64,000 nucleotides of DNA, taken from positions 3,234,578 through 3,298,577 of the forward strand of contig NZ_CP073013.1 of the NCBI RefSeq assembly GCF_020694005.1. Reading direction: 5' to 3'. Each line of letters begins with the position of its first letter. Positions within the stretch are counted from its first letter, which is position 1. Below, piece by piece: positions 26,666-36,518 of the stretch. The notes beneath the pieces were generated by a model. It was given only the letters and a program-made list of their open reading frames with translations. It did no database searches and was not told where the DNA came from. This stretch comes from Marinomonas profundi. GTDB lineage: Bacteria > Pseudomonadota > Gammaproteobacteria > Pseudomonadales > Marinomonadaceae. The position numbers and the translations under genes were made by a program.

Positions 26666-28921
26666 ATGAGTTATCAAGTTTTAGCACGTAAATGGCGTCC
26701 GCAGACGTTCCTTGAAATGGCCGGGCAGGATCATGTCCTGCAAGCCTTGGTGAATGCGCTACGTCAACAGCGTTTGCATCACGCCTATTTGTTTACCGGA
26801 ACTCGTGGGGTGGGTAAAACCACCATTGCGCGGATTTTTGCGAAATGCTTAAACTGTGAAACCAATGGCATTTCGCCTGAGCCGTGCGGAACCTGTGATA
26901 GTTGCCGAGAAATCGCCGAAGGTCGCTTTGTGGATTTGATCGAAGTGGATGCGGCGTCTCGCACCAAGGTAGAAGATACCCGTGAACTGTTAGAAAACGT
27001 GCAATACGCGCCAACCCGAGGGCGCTTTAAAGTCTATCTGATAGATGAAGTGCACATGCTCTCGACGCATTCCTTTAATGCCTTGTTAAAAACCCTTGAA
27101 GAGCCGCCAGCACACGTCAAATTTTTGCTGGCCACCACCGATCCGCAAAAGCTTCCGGTGACGGTGTTGTCCCGTTGTTTGCAGTTTAATCTTAAAAATA
27201 TGTCACCGCAGCGCGTGGTCGATTATTTGCAAACCGTGCTGACCACCGAGCAAGTTAACTATGATCAGCCAGCCCTTTGGCAAATTGGCCAAGCGGCAAA
27301 TGGCAGTATGCGTGATGCCTTGAGTCTAACCGACCAAGCGATCGCTTTTGGTAATGGGACGATTTCGGAATCTGGTGTCACCGCCATGTTGGGCTTGGTA
27401 AATCAGGCGCAAGTATTGGATTTACTAGAAAGTGTGGCGGCTAAAAATGCCGCACAAGTGCTGACTCGAATAGAGCAGCTTGCGGATTATCAGCCAGATT
27501 TTACCGCGATTTGCGGTAGCTTATTAGACGTTTTACACCGTGTCGCCATAGAGCAACAAGTGCCCGGTGCATTAATGGATCAGCTTGGGGATTTGGCGCG
27601 TATTCAAAACATGGCGGCCAATGTGAGTTCTGAAGAGATACAAATTATGTATCAGAGCTTATTGATTGGTCGTCGTGACTTGCATTTGGCGCATTCTGCC
27701 CGGGCCGGTTTTGAAATGCTGATGCTAAGGTTGATTGCCTTTCGCCCTGCGCCGCCAATGGTCGTCAACCATAGCGCGCCGCCAGTGGCGTCGGCTGAGT
27801 CGGTTAATCTAACGGCAGAAGCCGATTATCCGCCGCCGATGGCAGAAAAAAAAACATCAATTACTGAGCCAGACGTTGCCGCAATTGAACCCGTAGAGCA
27901 GGTGGTTGAAAAAGAGCCTGCGCAACCAATCACAGCGGCAGAGCATCCGCCTTGGGAAGACGCGCCACAGCCTTTAGTCGTTGATAATTTGGCCGTTGAA
28001 GAGACGGTTGTCGAAGATACGGCGGTTGAAAATGTGGCGGTTGAGAGCGAAAGCATCCTCCATGAAAGGGGGCAAAACGGTGCTGATAAAGAGATCGAGT
28101 CTGTCAGTGCTGACGATTCTGAGCATCTTGATACAGCGGAAATAGACCAGAGTGAGCCGACCGAATCCGCTTCTACGCTGGCCGCTGAAGCTAAGCCAGA
28201 CAATCAAGCTAAGCCAGACAATGAAAGCCAGTCAGAACATAAGCCTTTTGTTGTTGAGGAAGGCCCATTCGTTGAAGGTCGCTTAGATGAAAGTGACGAC
28301 GATGAAGACGAAGAAGAAGCGGAAGAGCGCGCCATTGCGGATGTGATCGATCCCTTTAACCCCGCCGCAGACTTAGTCGACGCATTAGGCGCAGAACCCA
28401 TTGATTCAAGTGGTGCCGAAGAAACGGCAAGCAGTGATGATAAAGCAACCACAGGGCGTTTATCAAAAGTGCCGGATACCATCGCTCAACCCGCATTAGC
28501 GATGCCCTTGCCTGAGTTAGATCATTACAATCAGTTGACGATGCAGCTTTGGTGGCTGGTGGCGCCGCGTTTGCCTTTGACAGGATTGGTGCAAAATATT
28601 TTAATGAACTCCAGCTTGATAGACGCCAGTGAACAAGGTATTCGTTTAGAAGTGCCTTTAGAATATGGGCACATGTTGAACCAAGTACGTTATGAACAAA
28701 TACAAGGCGCCTTGAGCGACTTTTTCGCCATGACGGTGCCGTTGATTATCGACACAGTGGAAGACACCAGTGGTGTGACCGCAGAAGAATTTGCCGCCAG
28801 CAAGCGAGCTGAAGCCTTGCAGGTGGCCATTGAACATTTGAATTCACATCCAGTTGTGCAAGCTTTATCGGCAACGATGGGTGCACAATTGGTTTACGAT
28901 ACCGTTAAGGTTAAAGCTTAA
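26666..28921 (+). CDS. dnaX: DNA polymerase III subunit tau (and gamma), clamp loader
   Basis: The 751-residue tau form of the clamp-loader ATPase. Walker A is GTRGVGKTT, the zinc module is [20 protein letters not shown], and the DEAH-type box is [23 protein letters not shown]. Residues from about 365 to 610 are an acidic, Val/Glu-rich low-complexity linker, and the end is the tau-specific domain that binds the polymerase and DnaB. A run of nine A lies in the linker at 27846-27854; a -1 shift there would end translation four codons later, giving a gamma-like 400-residue product. First gene of the dnaX-ybaB-recR-rnd run. Confidence 0.97.
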   Translation: MSYQVLARKWRPQTFLEMAGQDHVLQALVNALRQQRLHHAYLFTGTRGVGKTTIARIFAKCLNCETNGISPEPCGTCDSCREIAEGRFVDLIEVDAASRTKVEDTRELLENVQYAPTRGRFKVYLIDEVHMLSTHSFNALLKTLEEPPAHVKFLLATTDPQKLPVTVLSRCLQFNLKNMSPQRVVDYLQTVLTTEQVNYDQPALWQIGQAANGSMRDALSLTDQAIAFGNGTISESGVTAMLGLVNQAQVLDLLESVAAKNAAQVLTRIEQLADYQPDFTAICGSLLDVLHRVAIEQQVPGALMDQLGDLARIQNMAANVSSEEIQIMYQSLLIGRRDLHLAHSARAGFEMLMLRLIAFRPAPPMVVNHSAPPVASAESVNLTAEADYPPPMAEKKTSITEPDVAAIEPVEQVVEKEPAQPITAAEHPPWEDAPQPLVVDNLAVEETVVEDTAVENVAVESESILHERGQNGADKEIESVSADDSEHLDTAEIDQSEPTESASTLAAEAKPDNQAKPDNESQSEHKPFVVEEGPFVEGRLDESDDDEDEEEAEERAIADVIDPFNPAADLVDALGAEPIDSSGAEETASSDDKATTGRLSKVPDTIAQPALAMPLPELDHYNQLTMQLWWLVAPRLPLTGLVQNILMNSSLIDASEQGIRLEVPLEYGHMLNQVRYEQIQGALSDFFAMTVPLIIDTVEDTSGVTAEEFAASKRAEALQVAIEHLNSHPVVQALSATMGAQLVYDTVKVKA
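27846..27854 (+). other. Nine-A slippery tract in dnaX
   Basis: Zero-frame codons are GAA AAA AAA ACA. After a -1 shift (or one extra A in the RNA) the ribosome reads AAC ATC AAT TAC TGA; after loss of one A it meets TAG 14 codons past the tract. Both would yield a shortened, gamma-like protein ending just after ATPase domain III. In Thermus a similar A tract in dnaX works by transcriptional slippage; E. coli uses a ribosomal -1 shift at an A6G site. Confidence 0.6.
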
Positions 28922-28937
28922 TTTGGAGAGCAAGGTT

Positions 28938-29264
28938 ATGTTTAAAGGTGGTATGGGTAACATGATGCGCCAAGCGCAACAGATGCAAGAAAACATGCAG
29001 AAAGCGCAAGAAGAAATCGCCAATATGGAAGTAGAAGGACAAGCGGGCGCGGGTCTGGTTAAAATCATCATGACAGGTCGTCATGATGTGAAACGGGTTT
29101 CTATCGATGATTCTTTGTTTGCAGATGACAAAGAAATGCTAGAAGACTTGATTGCCGCGGCCGTTAACGATGCGGTACGCAATATAGAAGTGACGCAAAA
29201 AGAGAAAATGGCCTCGGCAACGGCCGGCATGTCTTTGCCACCTGGTTTTAAGATGCCTTTCTAG
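28938..29264 (+). CDS. ybaB: Nucleoid-associated protein YbaB/EbfC
   Basis: A 108-residue DNA-binding protein. I use the ATG giving [15 protein letters not shown], which has an AAGG site before it and begins like other YbaB proteins; the longer frame starting inside dnaX is a shadow. The rest ([28 protein letters not shown]-type text and [10 protein letters not shown]) matches the family. It is placed 16 bases after dnaX and 9 before recR, the usual order. Confidence 0.96.
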   Translation: MFKGGMGNMMRQAQQMQENMQKAQEEIANMEVEGQAGAGLVKIIMTGRHDVKRVSIDDSLFADDKEMLEDLIAAAVNDAVRNIEVTQKEKMASATAGMSLPPGFKMPF

Positions 29265-29273
29265 GAGCGAGCT

Positions 29274-29867
29274 TTGTTTAGTCCCTTAATAAAAGAGTTG
29301 ATTGAATCTTTGCGTTGTTTGCCGGGAGTTGGGCCAAGATCGGCGCAAAAGATGGCGTTGTATTTATTGGAACGTGATCATCAAGGGGCGGATAGACTGG
29401 CCAATGCATTGCGTGAAGCGCTCGACAAAGTCGGGCGTTGTTCGAGTTGTCGTACTTTGACAGAAGAATCAGAATGCGGCATTTGCAAAGACCCCGAGCG
29501 CGATGCAAAGCGTTTGTGTATTGTTGAAACACCGGCGGATGTGGTGGCGATTGAGTCGGCTGGGACTTTTACCGGGCGCTACTTTGTTCTGTTGGGGCAT
29601 TTGTCACCGATTGATGGCATTGGCCCAGAAGAGTTAGGTTTAGATCGTTTAGAAGCCTTGGTTCAGCATAATGACGTGGAAGAAGCCATTATTGCCACGA
29701 ACTCGACGGTAGAAGGTGAAGCGACTTGTCATTATATCGCTGAAAAATTAAAAACATTGAACATCAATGTCAGTCGTATTGCCCATGGTGTGCCTATGGG
29801 TGGTGAACTGGAGTACGTTGATGGAAACACTCTGGCGTTAGCGCTAGAGGGACGGAAGAAACTCTAG
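29274..29867 (+). CDS. recR: Recombination mediator protein RecR
   Basis: A 197-residue protein that acts with RecO and RecF to load RecA on gapped DNA. It starts at TTG ([27 protein letters not shown]) behind GGAG. The helix-hairpin-helix, the zinc finger ([16 protein letters not shown]) and the Toprim part ([13 protein letters not shown], then [19 protein letters not shown]) are all seen. It follows ybaB by 9 bases. Confidence 0.97.
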   Translation: MFSPLIKELIESLRCLPGVGPRSAQKMALYLLERDHQGADRLANALREALDKVGRCSSCRTLTEESECGICKDPERDAKRLCIVETPADVVAIESAGTFTGRYFVLLGHLSPIDGIGPEELGLDRLEALVQHNDVEEAIIATNSTVEGEATCHYIAEKLKTLNINVSRIAHGVPMGGELEYVDGNTLALALEGRKKL

Positions 29868-29868
29868 T

Positions 29869-31011
29869 ATGAATGATCAAGATGATGCGCTGAATATTGT
29901 GTGGGTAGCGGACAACGAATCGCTGGCGAGTTGGTGTGATTACTGGGCGCAATTGCCGGTGATTGCGGTTGACACTGAATTTATACGTCGCTCTACCTAT
30001 TTTCCGATTACGGGCTTGCTTCAAGTGAGTGAAGGCGACAAAGCTGTGCTCATTGATCCATTAACGATTGATGAGTGGCAACCGCTTCGTGACTTAATTG
30101 TCAATCCATCGGTGATGAAGGTATTCCACGCTTGTTCCGAAGATATGGACGTTTTTGAGCGTTTGTTGGGCGTGTTGCCAACGCCATTTTATGACACGCA
30201 AATTGGTGAGGCGTACGCCAGTGCACAATGGTCTTTAAGTTATGTGAAGCTGATTCATGAGTATTTGCAGATTGAAGTGGCAAAAGACGAAACCCGTTCG
30301 GACTGGATTCAGCGCCCGTTAACCGATGCGCAGAAACGTTATGCGGCGCTAGACGTGGTGTATTTGGCAAAAGTCTACCCGATGCAAATTGCCCGTTTAG
30401 AAGCCAAAAACATGCTCGAATGGGTAATCGAAGACTGCGAGTCATTGAAGTGGCAATATCGGATGAATGCCGATCCAGAACAAAACTGGAATGCGGTCAA
30501 AACGGCTTGGCGTTTGTCTCCTGCGGGGTTAACGCTATTGCGCCTGCTGTTTATTTGGCGTGATGAGCAAGCTAAAAAAGAAGACGTTCCAAAAGGGCAG
30601 ATTTTAAAAGATCGTACCTTATGGTCATTGGGTAAAATTCTACCGACTCACCATAAAGCGATTTCTGAGGCGGAAGAAATAACCGGCCGTCAGCACCGTT
30701 TGTATGGGGAAGTGATCTTGCAAAAGGTTGCCTTGGTTAATGAATTGTCAGCGGATGAATATCAGCTGCCTTTGGAGATTCCTTTGCCGTCTAAGGCGGG
30801 AGAATTAACCAAAGCGGTTAAGGCCTTTGTTCGAGAGCGCGCCGAAGCCTTGAGTATTGCCCCAGAAGCCATGATGAAGCGAAAACTGCTAGACCCTTTA
30901 GTGCGTCATTTATTTGATGGCACTGAGATAGATTGGCAGAACCCAGCGTTAACTGGCTGGCGCCGTGATGAAATAGTTGATCCGGTGTTGGAGACATTTA
31001 AAAAGCCCTAA
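29869..31011 (+). CDS. rnd: Ribonuclease D
   Basis: A 380-residue DEDD-family 3'-5' exoribonuclease that trims tRNA 3' ends. The catalytic motifs are [23 protein letters not shown] and YAALDVVYL. One or two HRDC domains follow from about residue 205 ([19 protein letters not shown]). The start codon lies one base after the recR stop. Length fits E. coli RNase D (375). Confidence 0.96.
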   Translation: MNDQDDALNIVWVADNESLASWCDYWAQLPVIAVDTEFIRRSTYFPITGLLQVSEGDKAVLIDPLTIDEWQPLRDLIVNPSVMKVFHACSEDMDVFERLLGVLPTPFYDTQIGEAYASAQWSLSYVKLIHEYLQIEVAKDETRSDWIQRPLTDAQKRYAALDVVYLAKVYPMQIARLEAKNMLEWVIEDCESLKWQYRMNADPEQNWNAVKTAWRLSPAGLTLLRLLFIWRDEQAKKEDVPKGQILKDRTLWSLGKILPTHHKAISEAEEITGRQHRLYGEVILQKVALVNELSADEYQLPLEIPLPSKAGELTKAVKAFVRERAEALSIAPEAMMKRKLLDPLVRHLFDGTEIDWQNPALTGWRRDEIVDPVLETFKKP

Positions 31012-31069
31012 TCTAAAAAGCCTTCGTTTAACAGGCTTTAACATGGCGCTACGTCGTCAAGAGAAAACT

Positions 31070-31366
31070 ATGAAACAGCAGCATTTAATCGTACAAGTGT
31101 TCCGTTCAGCTAAGCATGATGGTATGTACTTGTATGTGGAAAAAAGTATTGGTCTTAAAAAAGTGCCAGAAGAACTGATGACACGCTTTGGTAAAGGCAT
31201 TAGTGCCATGACCATGTTATTGACCAACGAGAGCAAGTTAGCCCGCGCGACACCTGAAAAGGTCGCAAGTGAGATTCGGGAAAAAGGCTTTTATTTACAA
31301 CTGCCGCCAGCAAAGGAAGAGTACTTGTTGGATCTGTATAAAACACCGACACAAGCGGTTTATTAA
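31070..31366 (+). CDS. ycgL: YcgL domain protein
   Basis: A 98-residue conserved protein. I use the ATG giving [15 protein letters not shown], the usual YcgL start; the longer frame overlaps the end of rnd. Family text includes [20 protein letters not shown] and GFYLQLPP. Structure of the E. coli homologue is known, its function is not. It lies between rnd and ycgN, the standard gammaproteobacterial arrangement. Confidence 0.92.
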   Translation: MKQQHLIVQVFRSAKHDGMYLYVEKSIGLKKVPEELMTRFGKGISAMTMLLTNESKLARATPEKVASEIREKGFYLQLPPAKEEYLLDLYKTPTQAVY

Positions 31367-31383
31367 CGACTTGGATTAACAGA

Positions 31384-31863
31384 ATGATTGCTAAGCGTTA
31401 CGAACCTTTTTGGAAAACCACCGCATTGGAGCAGATGTCGCCTGTTGAGTGGGAGTCTATTTGCGATGGTTGTGGGAAATGTTGCCTGCAAAAGTTGCAA
31501 GACGATGAAACGGACGCCATTTATTATACCAACCTTTCTTGTCAGCAGCTTAATATTACCAGTTGTCAGTGCAAGGTATACGAGACTCGCCACGCCAAAG
31601 TCGCCAGTTGTATTACCTTAACGCCAGACCAAATTGAAGCGTTTCAATGGTTGCCCGATACCTGCAGTTATCGTGTTTTGCATGAAACCAAAGACTTGCC
31701 TGATTGGCACCCTTTGGTGGTTGGAAGCGATAAGGAAATGCTGCGCCAAGGTTTAACGGTTCGACATTATGCCGTCGATGAGCGTAATGTTGACGAAGAT
31801 GAATGGGAAACCCATATTATTAAGTGGGTGCATGGAATGCCGGAGCCGTATGATTTAACGTAA
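31384..31863 (+). CDS. ycgN: YcgN family cysteine cluster protein
   Basis: A 159-residue protein with a cysteine cluster of the YkgJ/YcgN type: CDGCGKCCLQKLQDD, then LSCQQLNITSCQC and VASCITLTP. Such clusters probably bind zinc or an iron-sulfur centre; the role is unknown. FWKTTALEQMSPVEWESICDG at the start is typical. It lies 17 bases after ycgL. Confidence 0.92.
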   Translation: MIAKRYEPFWKTTALEQMSPVEWESICDGCGKCCLQKLQDDETDAIYYTNLSCQQLNITSCQCKVYETRHAKVASCITLTPDQIEAFQWLPDTCSYRVLHETKDLPDWHPLVVGSDKEMLRQGLTVRHYAVDERNVDEDEWETHIIKWVHGMPEPYDLT

Positions 31864-31913
31864 AACGGGTCGCTAATTTCAACAAAGTAAAGTGGTTCAA
31901 GGAGTTCGCAGAC

Positions 31914-33788
31914 GTGAAGTGGTTGAAAGTAAATACTGTGTTGTTAGTGGCTGTTTTGTCCTTTTGGGCATCGTTTAGTCAAGCGGATACTCAATTTCGT
32001 GTCATTGTGGATGCCTCTGGCAGTATGCTGATCAGCGATCCTGATAAGCTGACGTCTGAGGCGCTGCGCCTTATTTCAAGCCTAGCGCCGGAAAAGAAAG
32101 CCTCTTTAGGGATTTGGTTGTTTGGTGAAAAACCGCGCGTACTCTTACCAGAAGACATCATTAATAAAGCCAATAAAGCCAAGCTCGCCAGTTATGTCGA
32201 TAGCTATGTCACTCAAGATGTCGGAACCGATTTAGAAGCCATTATTAGGTTGTTATTAGAAACACCCGACTCAGGCGATTTGTCGCCTGAGGTGACGCGT
32301 CATTGGATTTTGGTGACGGATGGTATGGTGGATATCAGCCTAGACGACGCAGTGAATAAAGCCTCTCGTGATCGCATCCTGAATGAACTGACTGAAAAGC
32401 TCGAAGCGCGAGGCATCCATCTTCATAGTATTTCGATGACAGGCTACACAGACAAGGCCTTATTGGAATCACTCTCTCTAAGAACCAACGCGATTTATAC
32501 CGAGGTAGCGCTACCAGAAGACCTTTTAGATGCCTTTGAACGCATCTTCACACAGGCCTCACCATCGGATGAATTACCGTTTGATGGCAATCGTTTTTTG
32601 GTCGATGACAGCATTGAAGAACTCACTTTGCTCGTATTTCATGAAAACAACAGTACACAGCCGATTATTTTGCAGCCCAATGACATCACATTGCCTTTGG
32701 TAAATAAGCAAAATGTCTCTGTATCGGTTTCTGATCATTATACCTTAGTCACAGTGCTGGACCCTGCGGCAGGAGAGTGGCAGGTGAATAATGTGGACAT
32801 AGCGCGGAGCAGCGTGAGGGTGATGACGGATCTCAGCGCCCAGGCCACGAGCATTGCGCCGGTTATTTTCGAAAACGAAGCCTTTTCCTCTGCCGTCGGC
32901 TTGTTTCAAAGCGATAGCATTATTAAAGATGATGCAGTATTGACGTTGGTGGACGTAACGCAAACGTTAAGACGCTTGAGTGGCGAGACAGAAGAAGCGG
33001 TTTTTACGCAGGAGATGAGGCGCACCAGCGGTCAATTTGAACAGCAGATAGAAGGGATTATCGAACCGGGCAATTATGAATTAGTCAGCGTGGTTGACGG
33101 GCAAACTTTTTCTCGACAACTGAGTCAATATTTTACCGTGCATCCAGCGATTGAATTTTCCGGAAGTCACCCTGGTGACAATCTGGTCTCCTTCGTCGCC
33201 AAGCCAGTCAACTTAAAACTGAATGTGTTGCGTTCTAATATCAAGCTGGAATTTTCCTACAACAATGGCACGACGAAAACCGAAGAGATGCCATTAATAG
33301 GGCAAGGGCACTGGGAAAAAATCCTACCGGTCTCGCCCAACGAAAGAATGAAAGTCCGAGCGCAACTGATGGCGATGACACAAGCTGGGTTGCGCTTTGA
33401 TTACTGGACACCTTACTGGCACGTTTATCGAGAAGGCGACAACCCACCTGTGGTTGGTCAAGGGGAGCAAATGTTTGCAGACACCTTGTTGGCGCCAGTA
33501 GCATCTTCTAACGATAGTGTGCAAGCAATGTCGGTTGCACCGAGCATTTCAGTTGTCGACGACGCTCAAGACAGCCCGGATGTTTTAGCGGAAGCGAATG
33601 GGGCAGACGCGGATGAGTCGAAGGTCGATAAGACTGAGAATGAAGCAGACAAACTGTCAGCACAAGAATGGACTCTCTATGTAATATTAAATGTAGGGGC
33701 TATTTTTATTATCGGTGCGGGTGTATTGCTGTATCGCCGCATGAAAAAAAACAAATCAATAGAGAGAGATGATCTAGACGATGTGTGA
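31914..33788 (+). CDS. VWA domain membrane protein (TIGR03503-like)
   Basis: A 624-residue protein starting at GTG behind AAGGAG. It has a signal peptide (to about SQA), a von Willebrand A domain with MIDAS motif VDASGSM and a later WILVTDGMVD, a long beta-rich region, an acidic linker (about 555-595) and one C-terminal membrane helix (LYVILNVGAIFIIGAGVLLY) with a short cytoplasmic tail. This fits a gammaproteobacterial family known only by number. It is predicted to be periplasmic and anchored. Its stop overlaps the next gene by 8 bases. Confidence 0.8.
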   Translation: MKWLKVNTVLLVAVLSFWASFSQADTQFRVIVDASGSMLISDPDKLTSEALRLISSLAPEKKASLGIWLFGEKPRVLLPEDIINKANKAKLASYVDSYVTQDVGTDLEAIIRLLLETPDSGDLSPEVTRHWILVTDGMVDISLDDAVNKASRDRILNELTEKLEARGIHLHSISMTGYTDKALLESLSLRTNAIYTEVALPEDLLDAFERIFTQASPSDELPFDGNRFLVDDSIEELTLLVFHENNSTQPIILQPNDITLPLVNKQNVSVSVSDHYTLVTVLDPAAGEWQVNNVDIARSSVRVMTDLSAQATSIAPVIFENEAFSSAVGLFQSDSIIKDDAVLTLVDVTQTLRRLSGETEEAVFTQEMRRTSGQFEQQIEGIIEPGNYELVSVVDGQTFSRQLSQYFTVHPAIEFSGSHPGDNLVSFVAKPVNLKLNVLRSNIKLEFSYNNGTTKTEEMPLIGQGHWEKILPVSPNERMKVRAQLMAMTQAGLRFDYWTPYWHVYREGDNPPVVGQGEQMFADTLLAPVASSNDSVQAMSVAPSISVVDDAQDSPDVLAEANGADADESKVDKTENEADKLSAQEWTLYVILNVGAIFIIGAGVLLYRRMKKNKSIERDDLDDV

Positions 33789-34581
33789 GTTATTAGGCAT
33801 GAGCGCCAATGTGCCAACGGATATATGCTTTAGTTTTTCGGGTTTGCGTGCCCGTGGCGGACGCACTGGTCCTCATAAAGACGGCTGGGGCATGGCCATG
33901 TACCGTGATGGTGACGTATGGGCGATTCATGACCCAAGGCCAAGCGCCGATTCGGATATGGCCGAAGTCATCAGCAACACCTCATTAAAGTGCGACATCG
34001 TGATCAGCCATATTCGACAAGCAAACGTCGGAGCCGTGTGTCTGTTAAATACCCATCCCTTTAGTCGACTACTGTGGGGTAAAACCTGGACCTACGCTCA
34101 TAATGGACAATTAGACGCGGCGGATTCGTTACCTATTTCCTTTCACCACCCGTTAGGCAGTACCGACTCTGAACGGGCTTTTTGTTGGATCATCGAGCAG
34201 CTACAGGCGCGCTTCGGTGAGCATGAGCCAGCACTGAATGAACTGTCTTCCAAACTGGCCGAACTGGCCTTGCAATTAAAATCCATGGGCGTATTCAACA
34301 TGATGCTCTCTGACGGTGTGCGCTTATACTGTTTTTGCACCACCAAACTACACTGGATTACCCGCCGTGCCCCTTTCAAAAAAGCCACCTTGTCTGATGA
34401 AGACGTGATAGTCGACTTCAAAGAAGTCACCACAGACAAAGACGTCGTCACCGTCATCGCCACCCAACCACTCACCCACGACGAAACTTGGCAACAAATG
34501 ACAGAAGGCGAACTGTGCGTGTTTGAAGGTGGCGAAGTGGTCAGCCAGATTAAAGTGAGCAACTTAACAGCAGCCCTATAA
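33781..34581 (+). CDS. yafJ: Class II glutamine amidotransferase, YafJ family
   Basis: A 266-residue Ntn-type amidotransferase. The N-terminal cysteine follows the start methionine (MCELLGMSANVP), as required for catalysis, and RGGRTGPHKDGWGMAMY and SHIRQANVG form the glutamine site. Only the glutaminase domain is present, so the ammonia acceptor is unknown. It overlaps the VWA gene by 8 bases, which suggests coupled translation. Confidence 0.9.
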   Translation: MCELLGMSANVPTDICFSFSGLRARGGRTGPHKDGWGMAMYRDGDVWAIHDPRPSADSDMAEVISNTSLKCDIVISHIRQANVGAVCLLNTHPFSRLLWGKTWTYAHNGQLDAADSLPISFHHPLGSTDSERAFCWIIEQLQARFGEHEPALNELSSKLAELALQLKSMGVFNMMLSDGVRLYCFCTTKLHWITRRAPFKKATLSDEDVIVDFKEVTTDKDVVTVIATQPLTHDETWQQMTEGELCVFEGGEVVSQIKVSNLTAAL

Positions 34582-34657
34582 TTTATCGGCAAGGCTTCAA
34601 CGCTGACATCCAAGCAAATAGCGTTAGTCTTCGAAACTTGTCGAACACACCTCACCC

Positions 34658-34926
34658 GTAGGCCTGCATGAGGGAGTACGACCGTAATCAGGCGTGTGAC
34701 GTTATTTAGCCTGTAATTGATTGATTTATATTATTTTTTTGTAGGTCGTGGCTTTAGCCCGACAAGGCGTAATTTGTCGTGCTTTAGTTTTGTAGGCCTG
34801 ATGAGGGGAGGTACGACCGTAATCAGGCGTATGACGTTATTTAGCCTGTAATTGATTGATTTATATTGTTTTTTTGTAGGTCGTGGCTTTAGCCCGACAA
34901 GGCGTAATTTGTCGTGCTTTAGTTTT
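34658..34926. repeat. Two tandem 134/135-base repeats with REP-like hairpins (BIME-like)
   Basis: Copies at 34658-34791 and 34792-34926 differ at few positions; a third copy is cut off after six bases. Each holds two units with a GTAG tetranucleotide directly before an imperfect palindrome: one with arms GCCTGAT and ATCAGGC, one reading GTCGTGGCTTTAGCCCGAC. GTAG plus hairpin is the pattern of REP elements that RAYT transposases act on. A further GTAG unit lies near 34927 and another near 35014. Nothing else is recognised in the gene-free stretch 34582-35182. Confidence 0.85.
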
Positions 34927-35182
34927 GTAGGCATAAATGCACGACATGATTATCGTTTGACCTCGCTTATGGGGTTTAACGAGTTATGGCTGCTAGAGAC
35001 ATATTTTCACATTCGTAGGGCACGATAAGCGCAGCGACTCTCAATTTTTTTAAAATACCGTAGAAAACGTAGTTTTCATTGTTTTGTCGATAGAGCAATA
35101 AATCAGTGAAGGATAAGGCTTGTCGATTGAGTGAGTGAAGTCGACGTAAAAAAGAGGATAGAACAAAGTAAAGATGACGTAT

Positions 35183-35455
35183 TCAGGGCTGATCGTAGTG
35201 ACCGCCAATAGCGAATATATAAATAGACCTTTCGTCGAACCGATATATTAAACGATCTTTCTGTGATATCCGCTTAGACCATAGGCCAGAGAGGTTGTGC
35301 TTTAGTGGTTCAGGTTTCCCCAGACCGGAAGAAGGGTCGTCAGATCGCAGCATTTCCTTAAGTAATTTGCACAAGGCCCTGTGTAATCGTTTGTCCTTTT
35401 CGCGCACAGCCTCATACGCCTCCCAGGTGTTGCCTTCAAATACCAGTGATCTCAT
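35183..35455 (-). CDS. yoeB: Toxin of YefM-YoeB system (Txe/YoeB family mRNA interferase)
   Basis: A 90-residue ribosome-dependent ribonuclease toxin. The start is the ATG giving MRSLVFEGNTWEAYE, which overlaps the antitoxin end by 20 bases. Catalytic residues known from YoeB can be placed: E in GKPEPLKHNLSGLWSKRI, R in KDRLIYRF, and the terminal H-Y in GGHYDQP. All are present, so the toxin looks active. Confidence 0.93.
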   Translation of the reverse strand: MRSLVFEGNTWEAYEAVREKDKRLHRALCKLLKEMLRSDDPSSGLGKPEPLKHNLSGLWSKRISQKDRLIYRFDERSIYIFAIGGHYDQP

Positions 35456-35708
35456 CCATCTGCTCGTCAGTCGGTTGATAGCCATTGCCACGGGTGTGTG
35501 TTTCAAGAGAAGCGGCAATTTGCAGCATGAGGTTCTTGCTTTGCAGAACGTGAAGCGTTTCCTGTTCTTGCTCCCAGTCGTCGGCGCTCATCACCACGAA
35601 AGCCTCTCCGGCTCTTCGGGTTACCTTGAGCGGCTCATGTCTGTTAATCACTTGCTCTACAACGCTCTTCAGATTATCTCTGAATTTGTTTACACTGATC
35701 GTATCCAT
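35436..35708 (-). CDS. yefM: Antitoxin of YefM-YoeB system (Phd/YefM family)
   Basis: A 90-residue antitoxin. I take the ATG giving MDTISVNKFRDNLKSVVEQV, with AAGGTG before it, over a longer frame. The N-terminal Phd/YefM DNA-binding domain (PLKVTRRAGEAFVVMSADDWE) and a less ordered C-terminal toxin-binding part are as expected. It precedes and overlaps yoeB. A strong palindrome 14 bases upstream of the start is a likely operator for self-repression. Confidence 0.93.
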   Translation of the reverse strand: MDTISVNKFRDNLKSVVEQVINRHEPLKVTRRAGEAFVVMSADDWEQEQETLHVLQSKNLMLQIAASLETHTRGNGYQPTDEQMDEITGI

Positions 35709-35721
35709 AACGGCACCTTGA

Positions 35722-35740
35722 TGTACGGGGTTTCCGTACA
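35722..35740 (-). promoter_or_regulatory. Palindromic operator candidate of yefM-yoeB
   Basis: TGTACGGGGTTTCCGTACA is an inverted repeat with 7-base arms and a 5-base centre, ending 14 bases upstream of the yefM start. E. coli YefM also binds palindromes built on a TGTAC core. A second related half (GTATAC) follows at once. Confidence 0.6.
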
Positions 35741-35967
35741 AGTATACGTGAAGAGCCATAACAGAGCCAAGTACGGCGACCGCTTTTTCGTTGCGGTTTT
35801 GACTTCTCTACAAAGTCGTCCGTGTTGGTGGCGTTAATTATGCTGCCGGTATCGTGTTTACTTGATTGAACTATGGTGAAGTGAAAAATGAATAAATCAG
35901 TGCTTTATCAATTTTTTGGGGCCTAAGTTTTGTGGATTATTACTATATTGTGTGCCGAGGTGGAATG

Positions 35968-36384
35968 ATGACAGTAACATTAGATGACATAGAATTGGCG
36001 ATTGAGTTTGCTTCCTCTGGTTGCGGAGACTGTGAAGCTTATCTTGATACCCAAAGTGGTACTATTTATTACATTGCTGATGCGGTTGAAGAGCCAATAC
36101 CAGATGATTTGCATGACAGCGATCAGTATTTGCAAATTCCGGAGAAACGCGAATTTGATCTAGGTAGGTCGCTGGCCATTCGTTTTACATCAGAGAAGAT
36201 TCCAGAACACCTTGATACTGTCTATGAGATGTTTCGTCGGCAAGGCGCGTATTCGCGCTTAAAAGATTTTTTAGACTCGTTAGGGTTATTAGATGCTTGG
36301 CATGCCTACGAATCGTTAGCGTTAAGGGAAGCGACAATAGATTGGTGTAAGGCTAACAATATCCAGTTTAGCAGCGGCACGTAG
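35968..36384 (+). CDS. UPF0158 family protein
   Basis: A 138-residue protein of the UPF0158 family. I start at ATG 35968 (MTVTLDDIE) because CGAGGTGG stands 6 bases before; an ATG 3 bases earlier is equally possible, while the GTG at 35932 has no site. IYYIADAVEEPIPDDLHDSDQY and LPEKREFDLGR-type text are family features. Function is unknown. It lies in a small accessory stretch next to the toxin-antitoxin pair. Confidence 0.75.
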   Translation: MTVTLDDIELAIEFASSGCGDCEAYLDTQSGTIYYIADAVEEPIPDDLHDSDQYLQIPEKREFDLGRSLAIRFTSEKIPEHLDTVYEMFRRQGAYSRLKDFLDSLGLLDAWHAYESLALREATIDWCKANNIQFSSGT

Positions 36385-36518
36385 CAAATAAATGGCGACT
36401 AGCAATAGGGCCGCCATCACATCTTAATAGCTGTAATTAAGTAAAGTGCCAATCAAACACGTGGCATTTGCCGTCAGTGTGAAATGAAAACGATTATTGA
36501 AATAACAGAGTAGAAAAA

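Noticed and set aside
28854-28937. Longer ybaB start inside dnaX
   Set aside because: The ATG at 28938 has the ribosome site and the family N-terminus.
34731-34934. ORF of 67 codons on the minus strand with repeated KLKHDKLRLVGLKPRPTKK text
   Set aside because: It is only the translation of the two REP-like repeat copies; there is no ribosome site or family.
35295-35837. 180-codon plus-strand ORF across the toxin-antitoxin pair
   Set aside because: It is antisense to yefM and yoeB, which have clear family motifs; its text has no recognisable domain.
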